Below, in pieces: positions 36,963-44,628 of a stretch of DNA of 64,000 nucleotides. The DNA is from an uncultured Chloroflexota bacterium (GTDB lineage Bacteria; Chloroflexota; UBA11872), in assembly GCA_958296175.1 (NCBI GenBank), contig OY282448.1, positions 1,798,472 to 1,862,471 of the forward strand. Direction: 5' to 3'. The notes beneath the pieces are model-generated. The model ran no database searches. It was not told the DNA's origin and saw only the letters and a list, made by a program, of their open reading frames with translations. Both the position numbers and the translations under genes were made by a program. The stretch's first letter is position 1, and every line of letters starts with the position of its first letter.

Positions 36963-37991
36963 GTGAACGGAAAACGCGGCATGCAGGCAGCCCGTCAGGC
37001 CGACCCGCCGGTCGTCGTGCGCGGCATCCGCAAGTCGTTCGGCGACGTGCAGGCGCTGGACGGCGTGAGTCTGACCATCGAGGCGGGCAGTGTGCTGGGG
37101 CTGCTGGGACCCAACGGCGCCGGGAAGACCACGCTCGTGCGCATCCTTACCACGCTGCTCGACCCCGACGGCGGTTCGGCCGCGGTGGCGGGGTTTGACG
37201 TGCAGCGGCAAAAGACGCAGGTGCGGCCGCGCATCGGGCTGGCGGGGCAATCCGCCGCCGTGGACGGCACCCTGACCGGGCGCGAAAACCTGGAAATGGT
37301 GGCGCGCCTTTACCACATGCCGCGCCGTGACGCCGCCGCGCGCGCCGACGCGCTGCTGCGGCGCTTCGACCTGCTGGAGGCTGCCGAACGGCAGGCGGGC
37401 GTCTACTCCGGCGGCATGCGGCGGCGGCTCGACCTGGCCGCCAGCCTGGTGGCCGACCCGCAGGTGCTCTTCCTGGACGAACCCACCACCGGCCTGGACC
37501 CGCACGGCCGCCTGGAAATGTGGGCTGTGATCCGCGAGCTGGCCTCGGCAGGCGCAACCGTGCTGCTGACCACCCAATACCTGGAAGAAGCCGACCAGCT
37601 GGCCGACACCATCGTGGTGATCGACCACGGGAAGGTCATCGCCCAGGGCACGGCCGCCGAACTCAAGTCCCGCACGGGCGGCGAGTTCCTCACCGTGCGC
37701 GTCAGCGACCTGGCCATGCTGGACGGCGCCCGGCGCGTGTTGGCGGCCGCGGGCGACGGCGAACCCGTGGTCGACGCTGCCGCGGGCGCGGTGTCCGTGG
37801 CCGTATCCAACGGCGCCGCGCGGCTGGCGGGCGTGGTGCGAGACCTGGACGCCGCCGCCGTGGCCATTGCCGACGTCGGGTTGCGCCAGCCCACGCTGGA
37901 CGAAGTGTTTCTGTCGCTGACCGGCCATCGCGCCGCTTCCGACGACGCCGCGCCGCCGGGCCGGCCCCGCCGAGGACGACGGCGCGCATGA
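36963..37991 (+). CDS. ABC transporter ATP-binding protein (DrrA-like)
   Basis: ATPase of an ABC-2 exporter, 342 residues. Walker A is GPNGAGKTT near residue 49, the signature is YSGGMRRRLDLA near 144, Walker B is VLFLDEPTTGLDPHG near 168, and the H-loop is in LLTTQYLEEADQLAD. A C-terminal domain of about 100 residues (TVRVSDLAMLDGARRVL, then QPTLDEVFLSLTG) is the DrrA-type extension. GTG 36963 is the most upstream start; ATG 36981 is possible. The stop overlaps the permease ATG (ATGA), so one ATPase and one permease are made together. Substrate unknown, commonly drugs or lipids. Confidence 0.93.
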   Translation: MNGKRGMQAARQADPPVVVRGIRKSFGDVQALDGVSLTIEAGSVLGLLGPNGAGKTTLVRILTTLLDPDGGSAAVAGFDVQRQKTQVRPRIGLAGQSAAVDGTLTGRENLEMVARLYHMPRRDAAARADALLRRFDLLEAAERQAGVYSGGMRRRLDLAASLVADPQVLFLDEPTTGLDPHGRLEMWAVIRELASAGATVLLTTQYLEEADQLADTIVVIDHGKVIAQGTAAELKSRTGGEFLTVRVSDLAMLDGARRVLAAAGDGEPVVDAAAGAVSVAVSNGAARLAGVVRDLDAAAVAIADVGLRQPTLDEVFLSLTGHRAASDDAAPPGRPRRGRRRA

Positions 37992-38782
37992 TGACCGACG
38001 CCCTGGAGGTCCTGCGCGCCGAAGCGCGCTACGGCCTCGTCGATGCGCTGCAACTCTGGAAACGCAACCTGCTGGCCTACCGCCGCCAGCCCGACCTGCT
38101 GGTCTTTTCCACCATTCAGCCCGTCATGTTCGTGTTGTTGTTTGCGTACGTGTTCGGCGGCGCCATTCAGACCGGCTCCATCGCCTACATCGACTTCCTG
38201 CTGCCCGGCATTCTGGTGCAAACCGTGCTCTTCGGCTCCACGCAAACCGGCGTGGGTCTGGCGGAAGACATTCGCAGCGGCATGATCGACCGCTACCGCG
38301 CGCTGCCCATGGCGCGCTCGGCCGTGATTGCCGGGCGCATCCTGGCCGACGCCACGCGCAACCTGTTCGTCATGGTCCTGATGATTGGCGTCGGGTTCGC
38401 CATCGGGTTCCGCTTCCACGGGTCGGTCGCCGGAGTGGTGGCCATGCCGCTGCTGGGCGTGTTGCTGGGCCTGGCTTTTTCGTGGATATCGGCCGTGATC
38501 GGCACGAGCGTCAAGCGGGCGGAAACGGCGCAGGTCGCGTCGTTCGTGTGGATATTTCCGCTGGTGTTCGTCAGCTCGATCTTCGTGCCGGTGGACACCA
38601 TGCCCGACTGGCTGCAAGTCGTGGCCGAGAACAGCCCGGTGACGCGCGCGGTGAACGCCATGCGCGGCCTGGCGCACGGCACGGACGCGCGCGAGCCGCT
38701 GCTCTGGACGGCCGGCTGGGTGGTGGGCATCGTCACCGTCTTCGCCCCGCTGGCCGTCTGGCGCTACCGCACCGTGACCTGA
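37988..38782 (+). CDS. ABC-2 type permease (DrrB-like)
   Basis: A 264-residue membrane subunit with six predicted spans: LVFSTIQPVMFVLLFAYVFG, IDFLLPGILVQTVLFG, LFVMVLMIGVGFAIGFRF, GVVAMPLLGVLLGLAFSWI, VASFVWIFPLVFVSSIFVPV and a last one near the C-terminus. The cytoplasmic EDIRSGMIDRYRALPM loop, which couples to the ATPase, is the DrrB signature, as is FVPVDTMPDWLQVVAENSPV. It starts with ATG 37988, overlapping the ATPase stop. Together they form a homodimeric-type exporter of unknown cargo. Confidence 0.93.
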   Translation: MMTDALEVLRAEARYGLVDALQLWKRNLLAYRRQPDLLVFSTIQPVMFVLLFAYVFGGAIQTGSIAYIDFLLPGILVQTVLFGSTQTGVGLAEDIRSGMIDRYRALPMARSAVIAGRILADATRNLFVMVLMIGVGFAIGFRFHGSVAGVVAMPLLGVLLGLAFSWISAVIGTSVKRAETAQVASFVWIFPLVFVSSIFVPVDTMPDWLQVVAENSPVTRAVNAMRGLAHGTDAREPLLWTAGWVVGIVTVFAPLAVWRYRTVT

Positions 38783-38809
38783 CCCGACCGGCGCGCGCCG
38801 CCGGCCGCG

Positions 38810-38815
38810 TAGACT
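38810..38815 (+). promoter_or_regulatory. Candidate -10 element upstream of Gfo/Idh gene
   Basis: TAGACT followed by CGCG, 34 bases before ATG 38849. Same hexamer as at 24104, 43212 and 51158. Confidence 0.4.
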
Positions 38816-38848
38816 CGCGCCGCGCCCGCACCCCAGAGAGCCGCGCCC

Positions 38849-39964
38849 ATGGATCCGCTCACCGCCGTCGTCATTGCCGACACCAACCGCGGCGGCGCCG
38901 GACACGGTCTGCATCGAGCCTTCGAGGACAACGCCGACGTGCGTCTGGCGGCGCTGGCCGACCCCGACCCGCAGGGCCGCGCGCGGCTGGCCGCCGAGTG
39001 CGGCGCCGAACGCAGCTACGCCGACTACCGCGGCATGCTGGCGCGCGAACGCCCCGACGTCGCCGTCATCGCCCGCCACTGGTGCGACGATGACCGCGTG
39101 GACGAGATGCTGGCGGCCATCGAGGCCGGCGCGCGCGGCCTCTACGTCGAAAAACCCCTGGCGCCCTGGCCCGACCAGGCGCGCACCGTGCACGCCGCCG
39201 CCGACCGCGCCGGGGCGCACGTGGTGCTGGCCCACCGCAGCCGTGAACACCCGGGCCTGCAAGCCATCTGCGCGCGCGCCCGCACCGGCGCCTGGGGGCC
39301 GCTGACGCGCGTGCGCGCCATGGACAAAGGCGATCACCGCGTTGGCGTCGAAGAAGCCATGATCCACGCGCCGCACGTGTTCGACGCCATGCTCTACCTG
39401 GTTGGCGAAGTCCCGGCGCTGGTGACGGGCGTGGTATTGCACGAAGGACGCCCCGCCGTGCGCGCCGACGCGGCCGGCCGCACCGAAAACGGCGCCGGCC
39501 CCATTGCCGGCGACCGCATCAGCGCCACCTACGTGTTTCCCAGCGGCGTGCTGGGCACCTTCGAGTCCGTGCCCGTGGGCGATGGGTCGTACGGCTCCTC
39601 GCGCCTGGGCGTCGATCTCTACTTTCAGGACGCCGTCGTAACCGCGCGCAACCAGCCGCGGGGCGAGTTCCACCTGTTCCCGCGCGGCGACCTCTTCCCG
39701 GCCGGCGCCGACGCGGCCTGGGAGACGCTCCCCGCCGAGCGGCCCTGGATCGCCCAGGGCATCGACCCCATGGCCTGGAGCAACCGCCAGCACGGCCGCG
39801 AACTGGTGCGCCTGGTCCGCGGCGGCGCCGTGCGCCCAACCACCTGCAGCGGCCGGGACGCCGTCACCGGCGTCGAAATGCTGGTCGGCGCGTACCGCGC
39901 ACACCTCGAAGCCCGCCCCATTCCCTTCCCGCTGGAAGACCCGACGAACCCCTGGATTCCCTGA
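38849..39964 (+). CDS. Gfo/Idh/MocA family oxidoreductase
   Basis: NAD(P)-dependent sugar or cyclitol dehydrogenase family, 371 residues. The N-terminal Rossmann domain has VVIADTNRGGAGHGLHRAF, ALADPDPQGRARL and the catalytic-lysine motif LYVEKPLAPWP near residue 103. The C-terminal half has the substrate barrel with HAPHVFDAMLYLVGEVP. The glycine loop at the start (IADTNRGGAG) is less regular than the usual GxGxxG, so cofactor binding may differ. No transporter or sugar kinase is next to it; the substrate is unknown. A second, only distantly similar member lies at 59593. Confidence 0.88.
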   Translation: MDPLTAVVIADTNRGGAGHGLHRAFEDNADVRLAALADPDPQGRARLAAECGAERSYADYRGMLARERPDVAVIARHWCDDDRVDEMLAAIEAGARGLYVEKPLAPWPDQARTVHAAADRAGAHVVLAHRSREHPGLQAICARARTGAWGPLTRVRAMDKGDHRVGVEEAMIHAPHVFDAMLYLVGEVPALVTGVVLHEGRPAVRADAAGRTENGAGPIAGDRISATYVFPSGVLGTFESVPVGDGSYGSSRLGVDLYFQDAVVTARNQPRGEFHLFPRGDLFPAGADAAWETLPAERPWIAQGIDPMAWSNRQHGRELVRLVRGGAVRPTTCSGRDAVTGVEMLVGAYRAHLEARPIPFPLEDPTNPWIP

Positions 39965-40027
39965 CCACGACGCTCGCCCCCGTCACCGCGCGCCTGGCCC
40001 ACGCCCCTCCGTTTCCCCCTCACCCTG

Positions 40028-40049
40028 CCCTCTCCCTCCAGGGAGAGGG
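40028..40049. repeat. Palindromic repeat CCCTCTCCCT/AGGGAGAGGG
   Basis: Perfect inverted repeat with ten-base arms and a two-base loop, 60 bases after the Gfo/Idh gene. Same family as 54204-54347, 59311-59337 and 60681-60707. It follows a gene end and may serve as transcription stop or mRNA 3' stabiliser. Confidence 0.85.
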
Positions 40050-40051
40050 AC

Positions 40052-40226
40052 AAGAGAAGCGCCGCGACGGAGTGAAGGAGAGAAACGCCGCGACGGAGAG
40101 GGAGAAGAGGAGCGCCGCGACGGAGTGGAAGAGGAGAAGCGCCGCGATGGGGTGGGGGGAAGAGAAACGCTGCGATGGGGTGGGGGGAAGAGAAACGCTG
40201 CGATGGGCTGGAAAGAGAGAAGCGCG
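40052..40226. repeat. Degenerate minisatellite, about seven units of 25-31 bases
   Basis: Units share GAARCGCYGCGAYGG embedded in purine-rich sequence (GGAGTGAAGG, GGGGTGGGGGGAAG). Two adjacent units near 40145-40205 are almost identical; the rest diverge. Very asymmetric strand composition (purines on the plus strand). Confidence 0.8.
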
Positions 40227-40310
40227 TCGGGAGATTTTTGCAACCCCCGTCGTTGCGGCGAGACGCCCGCCGCTGCCCGCCCCGTACGTGAACGGGGCGC
40301 TCGATACGAA

Positions 40311-40462
40311 GCCGGGACCCAGGAGGCGCGCGGGACGACCCCTCGCAAGAACGCTCCGATCTTGGACTGTCAGCGGAATCCAGGAGGCGCGTGGGACGAC
40401 CCGGTCCAGCGCGGCGGCCCGGTCACTCGGCCCGCGGGGTCCAGCAGGCTCGCGGGACACCG
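40311..40462. repeat. Three repeats at exactly 61-base period (CRISPR-like)
   Basis: CCAGGAGGCGCGCGGGACGA at 40319, its close copy at 40380 (one change) and a weaker copy CCAGCAGGCTCGCGGGACAC at 40441 lie exactly 61 bases apart. The similarity spans about 30 bases, leaving two unlike ~31-base spacers. This is CRISPR geometry, but only three units and no cas genes are present. Read on the other strand, the unit (GTCGTCCC...TGGATTCC) also resembles the dispersed VVPRASWIP-type palindromes. Confidence 0.5.
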
Positions 40463-40555
40463 GTGCGGGAACTGGTTCGTCGACATCGCTCCCTTGCCTG
40501 AGAGGTACGCCAAAGTCTCAGGAAGGGAGCGGGGGCCAAGGCAAGATAGCGGCAC

Positions 40556-43138
40556 GTGGTGAATACACCCAGGCTTCGACAGACGGCGGCTAACGATGGC
40601 GGCGCGGTGGTGATTGGCCGTCACGCAAGACTCAGGCGTCCGTGGGCGGTTGCGGGCGCGCTGCTGCTGGCCGTCCTGACGGCGTGCGGCCCGCTCGAGG
40701 TCGAGTCCAGCCCGGCGCCCCAACCGCCGCCGGTCGCCGCGGCCGAATCTGCCGCCGCCGGCGCGCCCGAGCCCGCCAGGCCGCCAGCACCTGCCCAAAC
40801 GCCGACGTCCCCGCCGCCCGCCCCGCCGCCGACGGTGCAGGCGGCGCCCGCGCCGCGCTCGGCGGCGCCGACAGCCGCGGCGGCCCCGGAACCGAGCCCC
40901 GCGCCGGCCGCTGCCGAAACGCCTGCGCCGTCGGACGACGAACTGGCCGCTCGGCTGCGGCGCGTCGTGCAAGAAAGCATCCGCCAGGAGTTCCCAACGG
41001 CCGTCGCACAGCCCATGCACCTGCTCCCGCTGGACGCCGCGGACGCGCGCGTCCGCGACTGGGCGGTCGTGACCGACGGCCCGCAGCCCTCTCGGCTGGC
41101 GCCCAACGGCGACCCGATCAACTTCTTTCACTTCGCGGCCGTGTTCCGCCTCGACGCTGAGCGCGCCTGGACCGAGGTCGCCCGCCTCGAAATCGAATCC
41201 GCGCCCCAGCGCACGCGGCCGCGGCTGGTCCAGAGCGGCTGGCGGCCGCCCGACGGCGCGCCCATGACCTGGCTCCTCGTCGAGGGCGGCACCGGCGCGC
41301 ATGCCGGCACGCTGGACCTGATCGGCTTCGACGGGTCGACGCTTTCCTCGGCGCTCAGCCTGATCACGCCGCGCACGAACGCGGGCGGCCTGGCCGACCT
41401 GGACGGCGACGGCCTGCTGGAAGTCGTCGTCGACGACTCCGACCCCTACGTCTTTTGCTACGCCTGCGCGACCGAACTGAAGCGGGAGACCGTCTATCGC
41501 TGGGACGGCTCGCGGCTCGCGCCCGTGGAGCTGCGCGCGCTGGCGTCGGAGCTGCCGGAGCGCGTGCAGGCGCAGGTCGACCGCGCGCTGGCCTTGGTCG
41601 GGGCCGACCTCTGGCGGGAAGCCGCCGCGGCGGCGGCGTCGGCGGCCGGTCAGGCGCCGGACGTCGACGATCTGCGCTGGCTCTCGATTCTGATCAACCG
41701 CACCGCGTCGCTGCGGCTGGCTTCCGCCGGGCAGATCCGCCAGCCGCTGGTGACCGCCGTGTTCGCCGGCGAATACCGCGCCGCCGTCGACCTGATGCGC
41801 GCGCACGAACCACCGCAGACCTTCGCCCTGAACGGCCCGCTCGTCGTGGGCACGGCGGCCGAGCACGACGTCTCCACGCTTGCGGTGCGCCTGCTCGACT
41901 TCACGGAGCGGGCGCTGGCTCTGGAGCCGCAGCGGGCCGCGGCGCACGCGGTGCGCGCGCTGGGTTTGGCGCTGGCCTCGCCCGACCAGTTGGCCGACGC
42001 GCGCGCGGCCATGCGGCGGGCGGCCGAACTCGAGCCCGACGACGCGTTCTACTCGGCCAGCCTGACGTTTCTGCAATCGGTCGACCAGGCGCCCGGCGAG
42101 CCGCCCCAACCGCCGGGGCCGCCCGAGCCGCCCGCGGAACCGCCGCCGTCGTTCTTTGCCGACGGCCAGGGGTTCGGGTCCGGCGACCGCGGCAGGCACG
42201 TCAAAGCCGTGCATCAGCGGCTGGCGCGCATCCCGTCGCTCCAATTCCGCGATCCCGGGCGCTACTTCGACGCCTATCACGAACCTACGCGGCAGGCCGT
42301 GGTGCAATTTCAGACCGAGCGCGGCCTCACGCCCAGCGGTGTGGTCGATCTGCAAACCTGGACCGCGCTGAAGGAAGCCAGCGAGGCGCCGCCGCCCACG
42401 CCCGCGCCTCCACCGCCCACGCCGGCGCCCGCCACGCCAACACCTCAGCCGACCGCGCCGACGCCGGCGCCCGTCACGCCCGCACCTCAGCCGACCTCGC
42501 CGACGCCAGCGCCTGCGCCCCCGCCCGCCCCGCAACCCCGGGCCGTCCACGGGGACGCCGGGCAGCCGGTGGCCTATCTGACCTTCGACGACGGCCCCCA
42601 TCCCAGTTACACGCGCTCGGTGCTCGAAATCCTGGCGCGCCACGGCGCCTTGGGCACGTTCTTCGTGCTGGGCGCGCAGGTCACGCAGTTCCCCGAGGCA
42701 GTGGCGGAGACCGCGCGGCAAGGCAACGACGTCGAAAACCACACCCTCAACCACGTGTCGCTGGTCGACGTGTCGCGCGAACGCTTCATCGCCGAAGTGA
42801 ACGGGACCGACGCGGCCATCCGCGCGGCCGCGGGCGGTCTGGCCGATCCGCTCCGCTGTCTGCGCCCGCCGTACGGCGCCCGCAACCAGCGCACCGACGC
42901 GCTGACGGCGGAAGTCGGCAAGGTGCTCGTGCTGTGGGACGTCGACCCGCAGGACTGGCGGCAGCCCGGCGCCGCGCAGATCGCCGCGCACGTGCTGTCC
43001 CACGCGCACCCCGGCGCTATTCTGCTGTTCCACGACGGCGGCGGCAGCCGCCAGCAGACCATCGCGGCGCTGGACACGGTCCTGACCGAGCTGTCGGCGC
43101 GCGGCTATGTCTTCCGCGCCCTGCCGGCCTGCACGTAG
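40556..43138 (+). CDS. Composite lipoprotein: peptidoglycan-binding plus NodB polysaccharide deacetylase
   Basis: An 860-residue exported protein. A signal peptide ends in a lipobox (LLAVLTAC), followed by about 85 Pro/Ala-rich residues. Next come a VCBS/FG-GAP-like element (DLDGDGLLEVVVDD near 280), a TPR-like helical region (about 390-505, ending AAELEPDDAFYSASL), a peptidoglycan-binding domain type 1 (about 540-600, VQFQTERGLTPSGVVDLQTW) and a Pro/Thr linker. The NodB domain starts near residue 672: TFDDGPHPSYT with the metal Asp, NHTLNHVSL with metal His residues, and RPPYGARNQ. It should remove acetyl groups from wall glycans. GTG 40556 was used; a GTG about 18 codons later, just before IGRHARLRRPW, gives a tidier signal peptide. 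Confidence 0.92.
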   Translation: MVNTPRLRQTAANDGGAVVIGRHARLRRPWAVAGALLLAVLTACGPLEVESSPAPQPPPVAAAESAAAGAPEPARPPAPAQTPTSPPPAPPPTVQAAPAPRSAAPTAAAAPEPSPAPAAAETPAPSDDELAARLRRVVQESIRQEFPTAVAQPMHLLPLDAADARVRDWAVVTDGPQPSRLAPNGDPINFFHFAAVFRLDAERAWTEVARLEIESAPQRTRPRLVQSGWRPPDGAPMTWLLVEGGTGAHAGTLDLIGFDGSTLSSALSLITPRTNAGGLADLDGDGLLEVVVDDSDPYVFCYACATELKRETVYRWDGSRLAPVELRALASELPERVQAQVDRALALVGADLWREAAAAAASAAGQAPDVDDLRWLSILINRTASLRLASAGQIRQPLVTAVFAGEYRAAVDLMRAHEPPQTFALNGPLVVGTAAEHDVSTLAVRLLDFTERALALEPQRAAAHAVRALGLALASPDQLADARAAMRRAAELEPDDAFYSASLTFLQSVDQAPGEPPQPPGPPEPPAEPPPSFFADGQGFGSGDRGRHVKAVHQRLARIPSLQFRDPGRYFDAYHEPTRQAVVQFQTERGLTPSGVVDLQTWTALKEASEAPPPTPAPPPPTPAPATPTPQPTAPTPAPVTPAPQPTSPTPAPAPPPAPQPRAVHGDAGQPVAYLTFDDGPHPSYTRSVLEILARHGALGTFFVLGAQVTQFPEAVAETARQGNDVENHTLNHVSLVDVSRERFIAEVNGTDAAIRAAAGGLADPLRCLRPPYGARNQRTDALTAEVGKVLVLWDVDPQDWRQPGAAQIAAHVLSHAHPGAILLFHDGGGSRQQTIAALDTVLTELSARGYVFRALPACT

Positions 43139-43211
43139 ACGGCGCCGCCGGCCGCGCGGCCGCGCCGCGGCGGCGGCGGGTGACGCGCGAACCCCGCGGC
43201 GCCGCTCGGTT

Positions 43212-43217
43212 TAGACT
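43212..43217 (+). promoter_or_regulatory. Candidate -10 element TAGACTTGGG upstream of SnoaL-like gene
   Basis: TAGACT with TGGG, 42 bases before ATG 43259. The ten-base string is identical to those before the PHP gene and cdaA. Confidence 0.45.
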
Positions 43218-43258
43218 TGGGCCGCCCGCCGAGTCCTTGCATGGGGTGTGACGCTGCG

Positions 43259-43807
43259 ATGAGCTGGTTCCGGTCGCATGGAGTCCTTGCGGCGGTTGCG
43301 CTGGCGGTCCTCGGCCTGGCGGGCGCCGCGGCCATCAGCGCGGCCGTGACCGTGCTGGCCGTGGGTTCGCCGGACGGCGCCGACCGCGGCGCGCTGGCCG
43401 GCGCAGCCGAGCGCGACGTGATCGAACGGTTCTACAACGACGCCTGGAGCGCCGGCGACATCAGCTTTATCGACGACATCTTCGCCCCCGACTACGTGCT
43501 GCACATGCCCGGCGGCCGCACGTTCGACCGCGACATCTTCAAGCTGGAAATCCCGGAATTCCGCGCGGCCTTCCCCGACCTGAAACTGGAGACCGACGAA
43601 TACATCTTTGCGCCCAACCGCGTGATCGCGCGCGCCACCTGGTCGGGCACCCACACCGGCGAAGGGTTTGGCCTGGAACCAACGGGCATCCGCTTCGAAA
43701 CGACGGCCATCTACATCTACCGGTTCGAAAACGGCACGATCGTGGAAAGCTGGGCCGAGTGGGACGCGCTCGGCTACCGCCAACAGCTCGGCCTGCTCCC
43801 AACCTGA
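43259..43807 (+). CDS. Exported or anchored SnoaL-like protein
   Basis: A 182-residue protein with one N-terminal hydrophobic segment (VLAAVALAVLGLAGAAAISA) and then a SnoaL/NTF2-like domain: VIERFYNDAWSAGDISFIDDI, YVLHMPGG, FRAAFPDLKLETDEYIFAPN, RATWSGTHTGEG and IVESWAEWDALGYRQQLG. This is the ester-cyclase-type SnoaL pattern used by polyketide cyclases and many uncharacterised small-molecule enzymes. A membrane anchor is unusual for the family. ATG 43259 was chosen for its clean signal; ATG 43241 is also in frame. It probably has its own promoter. Confidence 0.82.
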   Translation: MSWFRSHGVLAAVALAVLGLAGAAAISAAVTVLAVGSPDGADRGALAGAAERDVIERFYNDAWSAGDISFIDDIFAPDYVLHMPGGRTFDRDIFKLEIPEFRAAFPDLKLETDEYIFAPNRVIARATWSGTHTGEGFGLEPTGIRFETTAIYIYRFENGTIVESWAEWDALGYRQQLGLLPT

Positions 43808-43973
43808 CCCCGGGCCTCGCGTCGGCCGCGCCCATTTCTTCTCCGCGTCCCTTCGACCTCCGCTTCTGCCGCACCCCGCGTACGCGTTCTCATTCGCCCC
43901 GCAGGCATTCGACCCCCGCGCCCCGGAAAGCGCGGGCAGCCGTGAGAGAGCGAGAGCCGGCGGCATTCGCTGG

Positions 43974-43979
43974 TACGCT
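43974..43979 (+). promoter_or_regulatory. Candidate -10 element upstream of the ANTAR regulator
   Basis: TACGCT followed by TGG lies 54 bases before GTG 44034, in a 226-base gap. Fits the TAnnCTTGG pattern. Confidence 0.4.
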
Positions 43980-44033
43980 TGGCCGTGCGCGCTGCCCGCT
44001 GGTGGGTCGGGCGCCGTTCGGAAAGGACCCAGT

Positions 44034-44606
44034 GTGAGTCTGCGCATCATCGTCGCCGAGGACGAGACGATCATTCGCCTCGACCTGAAGGAGCGGCTGG
44101 AAGCGTCCGGCCACCAGGTCGTCGGCGAGGCGGGCGACGGCGAGAGCGCGGTGCAAATGGCGCGCGAGCTGCGGCCGGATCTGGTGGTGATGGACATCAA
44201 GATGCCGCGCGTCGACGGCATCGAGGCCTCGCGCATGCTCACGCGCGAGCGCATTGCGCCCGTGGTGCTGGTGACCGCCCACGGCGAGCGCGACCTCGTC
44301 AGCCAGGCGAGCGAGGCGGGCGTGATCGGCTACGTGCTCAAGCCGCTGCGCGACCGCGACCTGGACGCGGCGATCGACGTGGCCACTCGCCGCTACGCCG
44401 AGTTCGAGAGCATGAGCCGCAGCGTGGAAACCCTCACCGAACAGCTCGAAACCCGCAAGGTCGTGGAGCGCGCCAAGGGCCTGCTGATGACGAAGATGGG
44501 GCTGTCGGAACCCGACGCCTTCAAGCGCATCCAAAAGCTGAGCATGGACCGCCGGCGCTCGATGCGCGCGGTTGCCGAGGCGATCATTCTGGCGGAAGAG
44601 ATTTAG
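44034..44606 (+). CDS. Response regulator with ANTAR RNA-binding domain
   Basis: A 190-residue AmiR/NasT-type regulator. The receiver domain has AEDET near residue 8, the phospho-acceptor Asp in VVMDIKMPRVDG near 53, and the Lys in YVLKPL near 104. A coiled coil (SRSVETLTEQLETRKVVE) leads into the ANTAR domain (ERAKGLLMTKMGLSEPDAFK, then MRAVAEAIIL). ANTAR proteins bind paired hairpins in leader RNA and prevent transcription termination, so its targets should carry such leaders; none was recognised in this window. GTG 44034 has a GGAAAGGA ribosome site. The YfhO gene follows closely. Confidence 0.95.
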   Translation: MSLRIIVAEDETIIRLDLKERLEASGHQVVGEAGDGESAVQMARELRPDLVVMDIKMPRVDGIEASRMLTRERIAPVVLVTAHGERDLVSQASEAGVIGYVLKPLRDRDLDAAIDVATRRYAEFESMSRSVETLTEQLETRKVVERAKGLLMTKMGLSEPDAFKRIQKLSMDRRRSMRAVAEAIILAEEI

Positions 44607-44628
44607 GGCGAGCCTCGCCCGAGGCCGC

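Larger units (their letters stand above)
39965..40555. other. Repeat-rich gene-free stretch
   Basis: About 590 bases without a supportable gene. It holds, in order, a perfect ten-base-arm palindrome (40028-40049), a purine-rich degenerate tandem repeat (40052-40226), a short mixed stretch with ATTTTTG, and a 61-base-period repeat set (40311-40462). Open frames here are low-complexity Arg/Glu/Lys-rich readings of the tandem repeat. Confidence 0.7.

Noticed and set aside
40072..40593. Open frame rich in Lys/Arg/Glu over the minisatellite
   Set aside because: It merely translates the degenerate tandem repeat, has no ribosome site and no family resemblance.
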